Part shown: piece by piece, positions 35,819 to 43,584 of the stretch
How positions within the stretch are numbered: position 1 is the stretch's first letter
Layout of the letters: each line of letters begins with the position of its first letter
Source of the DNA: Sphingomonadales bacterium
GTDB taxonomy: Bacteria > Pseudomonadota > Alphaproteobacteria > Sphingomonadales > Sphingomonadaceae
Assembly: GCA_016707885.1 (NCBI GenBank)
Contig: JADJGU010000007.1
Coordinates: 1-64,000, forward strand
Length of the DNA: 64,000 nucleotides
Reading direction: 5' to 3'
The notes under the pieces: model-generated
The model's database searches: none
The model's input: only the letters and a program-made list of their open reading frames with translations
What the model was told of the DNA's origin: nothing
Program-made: the position numbers and the translations under genes

Positions 35819-36948
35819 ACACCGCACGCATCCTGATCATCGCTGGCTCCGACAGCGGCGGCGGGGCCGGCATACAGGCGGACATCAAGACCGTCACCAT
35901 GCTGGGTGGCCACGCGATGACAGCGGTGACCGCCATCACCGCGCAAAATACACTGGGCGTCGATGCGGTCCATATGATCCCGACGCAAATGGTGATCGAC
36001 CAGATCGCGGCGGTAGTCAGCGACATAGGCGTAGATGCAGTCAAGATCGGGATGATTGGTAGTGCAGAAACCGCGCATGCGGTTGCGGACAGCCTGTCCG
36101 AACTGACCTGCCCGATAGTATTCGATCCGGTCATGGTCGCGAGCAGCGGGGCAATCCTTGCCGATGATGATACCATTTCTGCTTTCGAACGACTGATGCG
36201 GCTTGCGACATTGACGACGCCTAACCTGCCCGAGTTGGAAGCTTTGGGCGGGCGTGAGGCCTTGCTCGAACGACACATTCCGCTGCTCATCAAGGGCGGG
36301 CATGCAGAGGGCGACCTTATAGTGGATCGCCTCGATCTGGCCGAGGGACAAAGCGTGGATTGGACCGAACCTCGGATCGAGACGCGCAACACGCACGGGA
36401 CTGGCTGCACGCTCGCCAGTGCTATTGCGACCGGATTGGGTCAGGGCATTACGCTTGAGCAGTCTATCGAGCGAGCACGCCTGTTTGTTCGACTTGCTCT
36501 CCACGATGCGCCGGGGCTGGGGCAGGGGCATGGACCGATGGGGCACCAATATGTGCGTGAGGATGCGATGGTCGAAGGGCCTTCGCTCAATCAGGTGACG
36601 GTGGGTTGCACCAACTATGCGGCGGCGGTGGATTTCTACAAAGCGCTGGGCTTGCAGCAGATCGTTGACAGCCCGTCGAACGGCTATGCCCGGTTCGAGG
36701 TCCCCAATGGCGCAACCTTCTCGATCCACGAAAGTCAGGATATCGCCACCTCGACCGTCGTCTATTTCGAAAGCAAGCGACTTGATGCCTGGGTGAGCGA
36801 ATTGCTGAGCGAGGGCTTTGCCTTCGAGCAGATGCCACAGGATGAAAGCTGGGGCTGGCGCGAGGCGCGGTTGCTCGATCCGTCGGGCAATATTGTCTGC
36901 CTGTATAGTGCAGGCGAGAACCGTCGCTATCCAGCCTGGCGCATATGA
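35815..36948 (+). CDS. thiD: ThiD kinase with a C-terminal VOC domain
   Basis: Residues 1-247 are hydroxymethylpyrimidine/phosphomethylpyrimidine kinase: IAGSDSGGGAGIQADIKT, AVTAITAQNTLGV, IVFDPVMVASSGA and the catalytic THGTGCTLASAIATGL (Cys198). It phosphorylates HMP and HMP-P for thiamine. Residues about 256-370 are a glyoxalase/bleomycin-resistance (VOC) domain (NYAAAVDFYKALGLQQIVDS, LLDPSGNIVCLYSAGEN). An out-of-frame TGA (36558-36560) followed by ATG (36568) lies exactly at the junction. Two separate genes joined by one missing base are therefore a real alternative. The start and end overlap neighbours. Confidence 0.88.
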   Translation: MNTARILIIAGSDSGGGAGIQADIKTVTMLGGHAMTAVTAITAQNTLGVDAVHMIPTQMVIDQIAAVVSDIGVDAVKIGMIGSAETAHAVADSLSELTCPIVFDPVMVASSGAILADDDTISAFERLMRLATLTTPNLPELEALGGREALLERHIPLLIKGGHAEGDLIVDRLDLAEGQSVDWTEPRIETRNTHGTGCTLASAIATGLGQGITLEQSIERARLFVRLALHDAPGLGQGHGPMGHQYVREDAMVEGPSLNQVTVGCTNYAAAVDFYKALGLQQIVDSPSNGYARFEVPNGATFSIHESQDIATSTVVYFESKRLDAWVSELLSEGFAFEQMPQDESWGWREARLLDPSGNIVCLYSAGENRRYPAWRI

Positions 36949-37499
36949 TTGTTGGCGTTGATGAAGCAGGCAGGGGACCATTGGCCGGTCCGGTAGTAGC
37001 TGCCGCTGTTGTGCTTTGCGAAGGCGGGATAGACGGTCTTGACGATAGCAAGAAGCTGAGTGCTAAAAAGCGCGAGCAATTGGAGGCGCAGATCAAGGCG
37101 TCTTGTCGCTGGGCGATCGGCGTCGCCGATGTCGGGGAAATCGACAGTATCAACATATTGCAGGCAACGATGCTTGCGATGAGGCGCGCGGTCGATGCAC
37201 TAGCGGTTGAGCCGTTACAAGTGCTGGTAGACGGCAATCGTCTGCCTAAATGGCGTTACACTGCACAAGCAGTAATTGGCGGCGATGCTATCCACCCCTG
37301 AATCTCGGCCGCCAGCATCATCGCCAAAGAGCATCGCGACCGTTTGATGCGCAGTTATGACGCGATGCACCCCGGCTATGGCTGGGCCTCCAACAAGGGC
37401 TATGGTTCTGCCGGGCATCTCGAAGCGCTGCGTCGCTTGGGGCCGACGCCTCTGCATCGCCGGAGTTTTGCCCCAGTCGCGCAGCTGGAATTACTGTAA
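36945..37499 (+). pseudogene. rnhB: Ribonuclease HII with an in-frame stop
   Basis: The first 118 residues carry VDEAGRGPLAGPVVAAAVVL, DDSKKLSAKKRE and VLVDGNRLPKWRY, with three of the four active-site acidic residues. A TGA at 37299-37301 then interrupts GGDAIHP. The same frame continues ISAASIIAKEHRDRLM, KGYGSAGHLEALRRLGPTPLHRRSF and ends at TAA 37497-37499, for 184 residues in all, near normal length. The cut product would lack the last catalytic Asp. RNase HII removes ribonucleotides from DNA. The surrounding CCCCTGAATC could hide an error for CCC GAA ATC. The start overlaps thiD (ATGA). Confidence 0.9.
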
Positions 37500-37522
37500 C
37501 TGAATGTAAAATCTTCATGGGT

Positions 37523-37684
37523 GAGTCTTTCGGGCAACACCACTAGGGATTGAGTCATGCAGGAATCGCGAGACTCCATATCTTGTGCCGGACTCCTTTC
37601 GTTCCGCCTAGATTTGCGATTCCGCACGGGAATCCAACGAGTCGCAGCAATCGAAACTGCTTGACCTGCGAGTCTCGAAGACTC
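37523..37684. promoter_or_regulatory. Cluster of ten GANTC (CcrM) sites upstream of ccrM
   Basis: GANTC sites occur at 37523, 37552, 37563, 37572, 37591, 37618, 37630, 37639, 37670 and 37680 (first bases). Two pairs make perfect inverted repeats: GATTCCGCACGGGAATC (37618-37634) and GAGTCTCGAAGACTC (37670-37684). The next gene, 47 bases on, encodes the methylase that modifies this very site. About 0.6 site would be expected by chance. Methylation-dependent control of ccrM is likely; in Caulobacter the ccrM promoter also carries GANTC sites. Confidence 0.8.
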
Positions 37685-37730
37685 ATCGCGGACCCCTGAT
37701 TTACGCTGTTCAGGCGGGGAGCCTCGTTCA

Positions 37731-38874
37731 ATGGGTGTTATGGAAAAAATTGCGGTTAAACCGAAAGCCGCAACCAAGGTCGCGAAAGTCGACAAGGCAA
37801 GCTTGCCGCTCGACAGCATCCTGAAGATGGATTGCATCGAGGCGATGCGCTCGCTTCCTGACGCCTGCGTCGACATGGTGTTTGCCGATCCGCCCTATAA
37901 TCTCCAGCTCGGCGGCGATCTTCAGCGCCCCGATGGCAGCCAGGTCGATGCGGTCGATGATGATTGGGACAAGTTCGATAATTTCGCGGCTTATGACAAA
38001 TTCACCGCAAGAATGGCTGGCTGAGGCGAGGCGCATCCTGAAGCCCGACGGCACCTTGTGGGTTATTGGCAGCTATCACAATATTTTCCGCGTCGGCGCG
38101 ACGTTGCAGGACCAGGGTTTCTGGATTCTCAACGATATCATCTGGCGCAAGTCGAACCCGATGCCGAATTTCAAAGGCACGCGGTTCACCAATGCGCATG
38201 AAACGCTGATCTGGGCGGCGAAGAGTGAAAAGGCGCGCTACACTTTCCATTATCGTTCGATGAAGACACTGAACGATGAATTGCAGATGCGTTCGGACTG
38301 GGTGATCCCGATTTGCGGCGGCAAGGAGCGTTTGAAGCTCAACGGCACCAAGGCGCATCCGACGCAAAAGCCGGAAGCATTGCTCTATCGCATCCTTCTT
38401 GCCTGCACCAATCCAGGCGATGTCGTTCTCGATCCCTTTTTCGGCACTGGCACCACGGGTGCGGTGGCGAAGAGGCTGCAACGCCATTGGATCGGCTGCG
38501 AGCGAGACAGCACCTATTGCAAGGTCGCCGAAGAGCGGATCGAAATGGCGCTGCCGCTCGATGAAAGTTCGCTCGAAACGATGCAATCGCCCAAGTCGCA
38601 ACCGCGGGTTGCCTTTGGCCAATTGGTCGAGAATGGCTATTTGCGGGCTGGCGCGCAATTGACCGACAAGAAGCGTCGCTTTGGTGCGATTGTCCGGGCT
38701 GACGGCTCACTCGTGTGGAACAACAAATATGGCTCGATCCACAAAATCGGCGCGCTGGTGCAGAATGCGCCGAGCTGCAATGGCTGGATGTTCTGGTATT
38801 ATCAGACCCGAGAGGGCGAATTGAAAGTAATTGACGAGTTGCGGCAGAATTATCTGCTCGCCAACGAGCCGTGA
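37731..38874 (+). pseudogene. ccrM: CcrM-type GANTC adenine-N6 DNA methyltransferase, one-base frameshift
   Basis: The first frame gives LPLDSILKMDCIEAMRSLPD, the catalytic MVFADPPYNLQLGGDLQRPD and ends at AAYDKFT. The second continues QEWLAEARRILKPDGT, FKGTRFTNAHETLIWA, the AdoMet motif LDPFFGTGTTGAVAKRL and the C-terminal CcrM-specific extension (RAGAQLTDKKRRFGAIVRADG, APSCNGWMFWYY). One extra base near 38006 (ACC G CAA) explains the break; the repaired protein has about 380 residues. CcrM methylates GANTC late in the alphaproteobacterial cell cycle and is usually essential, so an error is likely. The stop overlaps the folP start. Confidence 0.92.
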
Positions 38875-39965
38875 GGCAGATTTACCTAAGGCCCTGCGCA
38901 TTCATCGAAACGCCCATCGGTTTTGACGGGCAGGCCGCGCGGCTTGCCGGAACGATGGTCTTTTTCTCTGCGGTTGAGGTGATTGAAACCGAGGACGGCA
39001 AGCGTGCGTCAAAGGCGCTCCTGCCTTTGACGGATTTGGACGCGCATCTAGTTGGTCTGCCAGCAGAGTTGGCTGACAAGGCTCGATCACAATATTCAAA
39101 CCTCACTTCGCCGCGCCCTGCACTCAAAATGGGTGCACGTACCGTCTTGCTCGATCAGCCGCGTGTAATGGGTATTTTGAATTGTACGCCGGACAGTTTC
39201 TCCGATGGTGGCAAGCATGGTGACGATCCGGAAACGCAAGCTCAGACTGGCGGTGCAATGGCAGCTGCTGGTGCAGCCATTATCGACATTGGTGGCGAAT
39301 CTACCCGTCCCGGCGCTCCGCTGGTCTGGGAAGGCGACGAGATCAAGCGGGTGCAACCCGTGGTCGAACGCTTGGCCAAAGCGGGCCACGCCGTTTCGAT
39401 TGATACCCGCAAGGCCGCGGTGATGGAGGCTGCCTTGCAATCGGGTGCGAAGATGATCAACGATATCTCGGCCTTGCTGTTCGATGATCGCACGCTTGAG
39501 GTTGCGAAAACAAGCAACTGCCCGATTGTGCTGATGCACGCACCTAGCCAGTCGAGCGATCCGCACAAGAGTGACGGCTATCATGACGTGCTGTTCGATG
39601 TGTATGACTGGCTTGAGGAGCGCGTAGAGGCGTTGGTGGCAGCCGGGATTACGCGTGACCGTTTATTGGTCGATCCCGGCATCGGTTTCGGCAAATCGCT
39701 ATCCGACAATCTGACACTGGCAAACAATCTGTCTCTGTTTCATGGCATCGGTTGTCCCGTCCTATTCGGGGCCAGTCGAAAGCGCATGATAGGTGCCCTG
39801 TCAAACGAGGCCCCCGCCGACGCGCGGTTGGGCGGCTCGATTTTCCTCGCGATGAAGGCAGTGGAGCAAGGCGCACATATCGTTCGTGTCCATGACGTGC
39901 CGGAGACGGTGCAGGCCATTCACGTCTGGCGCGGGCTGCGCGACGCTGCGTTGACGGCAAGCTAG
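38871..39965 (+). CDS. folP: Dihydropteroate synthase
   Basis: The 364-residue protein carries an N-terminal extension of about 95 residues before the catalytic barrel. The barrel begins RVMGILNCTPDSFSDGG, with IIDIGGESTRPGA, SIDTRKAAVMEAAL, LVDPGIGFGKSLSDN and FGASRKRMIG. It joins p-aminobenzoate to the pterin diphosphate in folate synthesis. The GTG start at 38871 overlaps the ccrM stop. The extension is longer than in the E. coli enzyme and does not look like a second known folate enzyme. Confidence 0.95.
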   Translation: MRQIYLRPCAFIETPIGFDGQAARLAGTMVFFSAVEVIETEDGKRASKALLPLTDLDAHLVGLPAELADKARSQYSNLTSPRPALKMGARTVLLDQPRVMGILNCTPDSFSDGGKHGDDPETQAQTGGAMAAAGAAIIDIGGESTRPGAPLVWEGDEIKRVQPVVERLAKAGHAVSIDTRKAAVMEAALQSGAKMINDISALLFDDRTLEVAKTSNCPIVLMHAPSQSSDPHKSDGYHDVLFDVYDWLEERVEALVAAGITRDRLLVDPGIGFGKSLSDNLTLANNLSLFHGIGCPVLFGASRKRMIGALSNEAPADARLGGSIFLAMKAVEQGAHIVRVHDVPETVQAIHVWRGLRDAALTAS

Positions 39966-40032
39966 GCGGCGGGTTTCGCCCGTATCGTTTGCGTTGATCC
40001 AGATGCTATCCTGCACGTCAGGAGATTGAAGT

Positions 40033-40449
40033 ATGATCGCAAAATATATTGTCGCCTATATTGCAACGGGCGTTTCCTTCGCGCTGATCGACAGTGTCTG
40101 GCTGCGGACGATGTACGAGCGTCTCTACAAACCCGAAATCGGCGAACTGATGTATCAAGGCGGGTTCCGGATCGGCCCAGCAGTCGCCTTTTACCTGTTC
40201 TATATTTTGGGCATGATGATCTTTGCGGTCGGGCCTGCGCTGCACAGCGGCAAGTGGCAAACCGCGCTCCTCTGGGGCGCGTTGCTCGGCTTTTTCTGTT
40301 ATATGACCTATGATCTGACCAATTATGCGACGCTGAAGGTTTGGAGCACCAAGGTTACGGTGCTCGATATAATCTGGGGAACTGTGTTGACGGGCTCCGC
40401 ATCGCTCAGCGGGTGGTGGGTGACCACATTGATCTTCGGTAAGAATTAA
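40033..40449 (+). CDS. DUF2177 membrane protein
   Basis: The 138-residue protein has four membrane helices and the DUF2177 pattern: FALIDSVWLRTMYERLYKPEIG, MTYDLTNYATLKVWSTKVTVLDIIWG and a final GSASLSGWW helix. The conserved polar residues within the helices suggest transport or a small enzyme, but the family has no known function. It follows folP by 67 bases with GGAG upstream, and overlaps the convergent regulator by 4 bases. Confidence 0.87.
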   Translation: MIAKYIVAYIATGVSFALIDSVWLRTMYERLYKPEIGELMYQGGFRIGPAVAFYLFYILGMMIFAVGPALHSGKWQTALLWGALLGFFCYMTYDLTNYATLKVWSTKVTVLDIIWGTVLTGSASLSGWWVTTLIFGKN

Positions 40450-41867
40450 GCCGCGCTGCTTTCGATGCCAAGATCGGCCAGTTTGCGGTACAGCGTCGAG
40501 CGCCCAATGCCGAGGCGCCGCGCAACTTCGGTCATGCGACCACGATAATGACCGATGGCGAGGCGGATCACATCAGCCTCGATTTCTTCCAGCGGACGCA
40601 AATTGCCATCCTTCTCGTATAGCGTCACGCCAATGCCGTCATTCATCGCGGCTGTGCTTACGGTGCGTTTGCCGACAGCGGCTGCAATTTGTGGAAATTC
40701 ATCGGGTGTCAGCGCGTCACGGTCGCACAGCACTGCGGCGCGGAAAAGTGCGCTTTGCAACTGGCGGACATTGCCCGGCCAATTATAGTCCTTGAGCAAC
40801 GACAGCGCTTCATCGGTGATACCCAGACTGCGCAATCCGGGCTGGCTTGCCATACGACCCAGAAAATGTCGGGCAAGTGCCGGAATGTCGCTGATCCGTT
40901 CGCGCAGGGCAGGGATGTGCAACTGCACGACGTTGATGCGGTAGAACAGGTCTTCGCGGAAGCTGCCGTCGGCGAGTTTCGCAGCGAGGTTCTGGTTGCA
41001 GGCGGTGATGACGCGCACGTCAATGCGATAGCTATGGGGAGAACCCAAAGGCTGGATCTCGCCTTCTGTCAGTAAACGGACGAGGCGGACCTGCGTTTCC
41101 AGCGGCAATTGGTCGATTTCGTCGAGGAAAACTGTACCATTTTCGGCTTGCTGGAATATACCAACGCGGCGGTCGAAAGCGCCGGTAAAAGCATCTTTTT
41201 CGTGGCCGAACAGAACCGAATCCAAAAGATTGGGTGCAATCGCTGCACAGTTAACCTTCAAATAGGGCATGCGCGCGCGCGGGCTGGCAGCATGTATTGC
41301 GTCGGCAACAACTTCCTTACCGACGCCGCCTTCGCCTTCGATAAAGATGGGCGCGCGGCTACGGGCGGCCTTTGCCGCAATCGCCAAAGCTGTGCGGAAT
41401 GCGGGAGCTGTGCCGATAATTTCGTCAAAGCCGAGCGGCTGTGAAATCTTTTCGGTCAGCGGGATTAGTTCGCCGAAATTGCGCGCATGGGTCGCCGCGA
41501 GGCTGAGCGCTGCGATGAGGCGTTCGGCGGCCACCGGCTTGATGATATAATCGGAAGCACCAGCGCGCATGGCATCAATCGCGCTGTCGGTCGAACCAAT
41601 TGCGGTGAGCAAAAGAACCGGCAAAGCAGGACGGCGCGATTTCAATTCTGCGATCAGGCCAGCCGAATCCGAACCCGGCACCCATTGGTCGATGATGATC
41701 GCGTCGAGCATCATCCCTTCTTGCGTTCCCAGCATGGCGATCGCGGTTTCGGCGTCGCGGGCAAAAATCGTCCGCCAGCCTGCGCGACCAGCGATAGCCG
41801 ACACCAGCCTGCACTGGGCAGGCTCGTCGTCTACAAGCATCAATAGTCGCGTTTCTTTTTCAGCCAT
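40446..41867 (-). CDS. Sigma-54-type response regulator with altered GAFTGA loop
   Basis: The 473-residue protein has a receiver domain (LLMLVDDEPAQ, acceptor in DAIIIDQWVPG), an AAA+ domain (Walker A GEGGVGKEV, Walker B GTVFLDEIDQLP, WPGNVRQLQ) and a Fis-type helix-turn-helix (MTEVARRLGIGRSTLYRKL). The sigma-54 contact loop reads DAFTGA in HEKDAFTGAF, not GAFTGA, so coupling to sigma-54 may be changed or lost. The start at 41867 is taken from homology to receiver N-termini; the frame is open 375 bases further upstream. No kinase gene is adjacent. It is divergent from coxIV. Confidence 0.87.
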   Translation of the reverse strand: MAEKETRLLMLVDDEPAQCRLVSAIAGRAGWRTIFARDAETAIAMLGTQEGMMLDAIIIDQWVPGSDSAGLIAELKSRRPALPVLLLTAIGSTDSAIDAMRAGASDYIIKPVAAERLIAALSLAATHARNFGELIPLTEKISQPLGFDEIIGTAPAFRTALAIAAKAARSRAPIFIEGEGGVGKEVVADAIHAASPRARMPYLKVNCAAIAPNLLDSVLFGHEKDAFTGAFDRRVGIFQQAENGTVFLDEIDQLPLETQVRLVRLLTEGEIQPLGSPHSYRIDVRVITACNQNLAAKLADGSFREDLFYRINVVQLHIPALRERISDIPALARHFLGRMASQPGLRSLGITDEALSLLKDYNWPGNVRQLQSALFRAAVLCDRDALTPDEFPQIAAAVGKRTVSTAAMNDGIGVTLYEKDGNLRPLEEIEADVIRLAIGHYRGRMTEVARRLGIGRSTLYRKLADLGIESSAA

Positions 41868-42035
41868 TCTCTGTCCATGCAGGGCGAGGTGAACAATTGC
41901 CGTAGCAAGAAGAGGTAAAGAGCCAATTAAGCATGCAACAACATTTCTGTCGTCGTGACGCTTGAGCAATTTTGTGTAGCTGGTTAAGAGCGGCTGTGGC
42001 CCGTTTCGACGGGTATCAAGCAAAGGGAGGCTGAA

Positions 42036-42158
42036 TTGGCTGGAAATCAGGATATCCGTGCAGCAAGCGAAACCTATACGGGCTTTCTGTCGCTGCTGAA
42101 ATGGGGAACCATCGCTGCTGTAATCGTCACTGCTATAGTCGTTCTGGTTATCGCATAA
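42036..42158 (+). CDS. aa3-type cytochrome c oxidase subunit IV (40 residues)
   Basis: A TTG start at 42036 has a strong GGGAGG site five bases upstream. The product has 40 residues: a polar head (NQDIRAASETYTGFLSLLKW) and a single helix (GTIAAVIVTAIVVLVIA) to the end. This is the alphaproteobacterial subunit IV (COX4_pro_2) pattern; it packs against aa3 oxidase in the inner membrane. Its TAA is followed one base later by the pntAA start. The other oxidase subunits are not in the window. Confidence 0.8.
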   Translation: MAGNQDIRAASETYTGFLSLLKWGTIAAVIVTAIVVLVIA

Positions 42159-42159
42159 C

Positions 42160-43290
42160 GTGGCGAAAATCGCTGTTCTCAAAGAGACCGCGCCCGGAGA
42201 AACACGGGTCGCGGCCTCTCCTGAAACCGTCAAGAAATTCATTGGCCTCGGGGCGAGTGTCGCGATTGAAAAAGGTGCGGGTGAAAACGCATCTGTTGCC
42301 GACGCAGACTATGAAGCCGTCGGCGCAACCATCGGAACTGCAGCCGTAGTCACCAAAGACGCGGATATCCTGTTGGGTGTTCAGGGCCCCGATCCCAAGG
42401 CGCTGAAAGGTGCTGCCAAGGGTGCTTGGCTCGTCGCCGGGCTCGATCCGTTCGGTCAGCGCAAACGCGTTGATGCCTATGCAGCAGCCGGTGTCGAAGC
42501 TCTTGCCATGGAATTCATGCCGCGCATCACCCGCGCGCAATCGATGGATATACTCTCCTCGCAGTCCAACCTTTCGGGATACAAAGCCGTTATCGATAGC
42601 GCCGCAGCCTATGGTCGCGCCTTTCCGATGATGATGACGGCTGCAGGCACAATTACCGCCGCCAAGGCATTCATCATGGGCGTGGGTGTCGCTGGCCTTC
42701 AGGCGATAGCGACGGCCCGCCGTCTGGGCGCAGTTGTTTCCGCCACAGACGTCCGTTCGGCGACCAAGGAACAGATTGAAAGCCTCGGAGCAAAGCCAAT
42801 TTTCGTTGAAAATGTAGCTGGCATCGAAGGTGAAGGTGCGGGCGGTTACGCAACCGAAATGTCGCCCGAATATCAAAAGGCGCAGGCCGAGCTGGTGTCG
42901 GGCCATATCGCCAAGCAGGACATCGTCATCACCACAGCGCTGATCCCGGGAAGGGCCGCGCCGCGCCTGATTTCCGATGCGCAGATCGCGTCGATGAAAC
43001 CGGGCAGCGTGATTTTCGATCTGGCAGTTGCGCAGGGCGGAAATGTTGAAGGTTCAAAGCCCGACGAAGTTGTCATCAAGCATGGCGTGAAGATCATCGG
43101 CTATTCGAACACCCCCGCGCACCTTGCCGCCGTTGCATCTGCGCTCTTCGCGCGCAACCTTTTCAACTTCCTCTCGGCTTTTTGGGACAAGGAAGCGGGC
43201 AGGCCGATATTGCCGGACGATGACGAAATCACTGCAGCCATCCGCCTGACGAAGGACGGTAAGGTTGTGAACGAGCGGCTATTGGGCTGA
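42160..43290 (+). CDS. pntAA: NAD(P) transhydrogenase subunit alpha 1
   Basis: The 376-residue soluble NAD(H)-binding subunit (domain I) begins KIAVLKETAPGETRVAASPE. It has MEFMPRITRAQSMDILSSQSN, the Rossmann core GVGVAGLQAIATARRLGAVV and ITTALIPGRAAPRLIS. With the next two genes it makes the proton-pumping transhydrogenase that reduces NADP with NADH. The start is GTG at 42160. The split alpha (two genes) is the Rhodospirillum/alphaproteobacterial arrangement. Confidence 0.96.
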   Translation: MAKIAVLKETAPGETRVAASPETVKKFIGLGASVAIEKGAGENASVADADYEAVGATIGTAAVVTKDADILLGVQGPDPKALKGAAKGAWLVAGLDPFGQRKRVDAYAAAGVEALAMEFMPRITRAQSMDILSSQSNLSGYKAVIDSAAAYGRAFPMMMTAAGTITAAKAFIMGVGVAGLQAIATARRLGAVVSATDVRSATKEQIESLGAKPIFVENVAGIEGEGAGGYATEMSPEYQKAQAELVSGHIAKQDIVITTALIPGRAAPRLISDAQIASMKPGSVIFDLAVAQGGNVEGSKPDEVVIKHGVKIIGYSNTPAHLAAVASALFARNLFNFLSAFWDKEAGRPILPDDDEITAAIRLTKDGKVVNERLLG

Positions 43291-43302
43291 CGGAGATATA
43301 TT

Positions 43303-43581
43303 ATGGACTTCATCTCAATCCTGTCGATTTTCGTGCTGGCCTGTTTTGTTGGCTATTATGTCGTTTGGTCGGTCACGCCCGCGCTGCATACGCCGTTGAT
43401 GGCGGTGACTAATGCGATTTCCTCAGTGATTATTGTCGGTGCTTTGATTGCCGCAGCTTCTGGTGCACCCGGGGCAAAATGGCTGGGTTTGCTTGGCGTG
43501 GTTCTCGCCAGCATCAACATTTTTGGTGGTTTTGCGGTGACCGAACGCATGCTCGCCATGTACAAGAAAAAGGACAAGTAA
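43303..43581 (+). CDS. pntAB: NAD(P) transhydrogenase subunit alpha 2
   Basis: The 92-residue membrane subunit has three helices: ILSIFVLACFVGYYVVW, AISSVIIVGALIAAAS and GLLGVVLASINIFGGFAVTERML. It forms part of the proton channel (domain II). It lies 12 bases after pntAA and 3 bases before pntB. Length and sequence are normal for the separated alpha 2 subunit. Confidence 0.95.
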   Translation: MDFISILSIFVLACFVGYYVVWSVTPALHTPLMAVTNAISSVIIVGALIAAASGAPGAKWLGLLGVVLASINIFGGFAVTERMLAMYKKKDK

Positions 43582-43584
43582 GAC

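Noticed and set aside
35515..36981. A 488-codon open frame on the minus strand opposite DUF1272 and thiD
   Set aside because: It spans three recognised overlapping genes on the other strand and shows no family motif.
37299..37301. Selenocysteine insertion at the rnhB TGA
   Set aside because: RNase HII has no conserved Cys at this place, and I see no reason to expect a SECIS hairpin; error or nonsense mutation is simpler.
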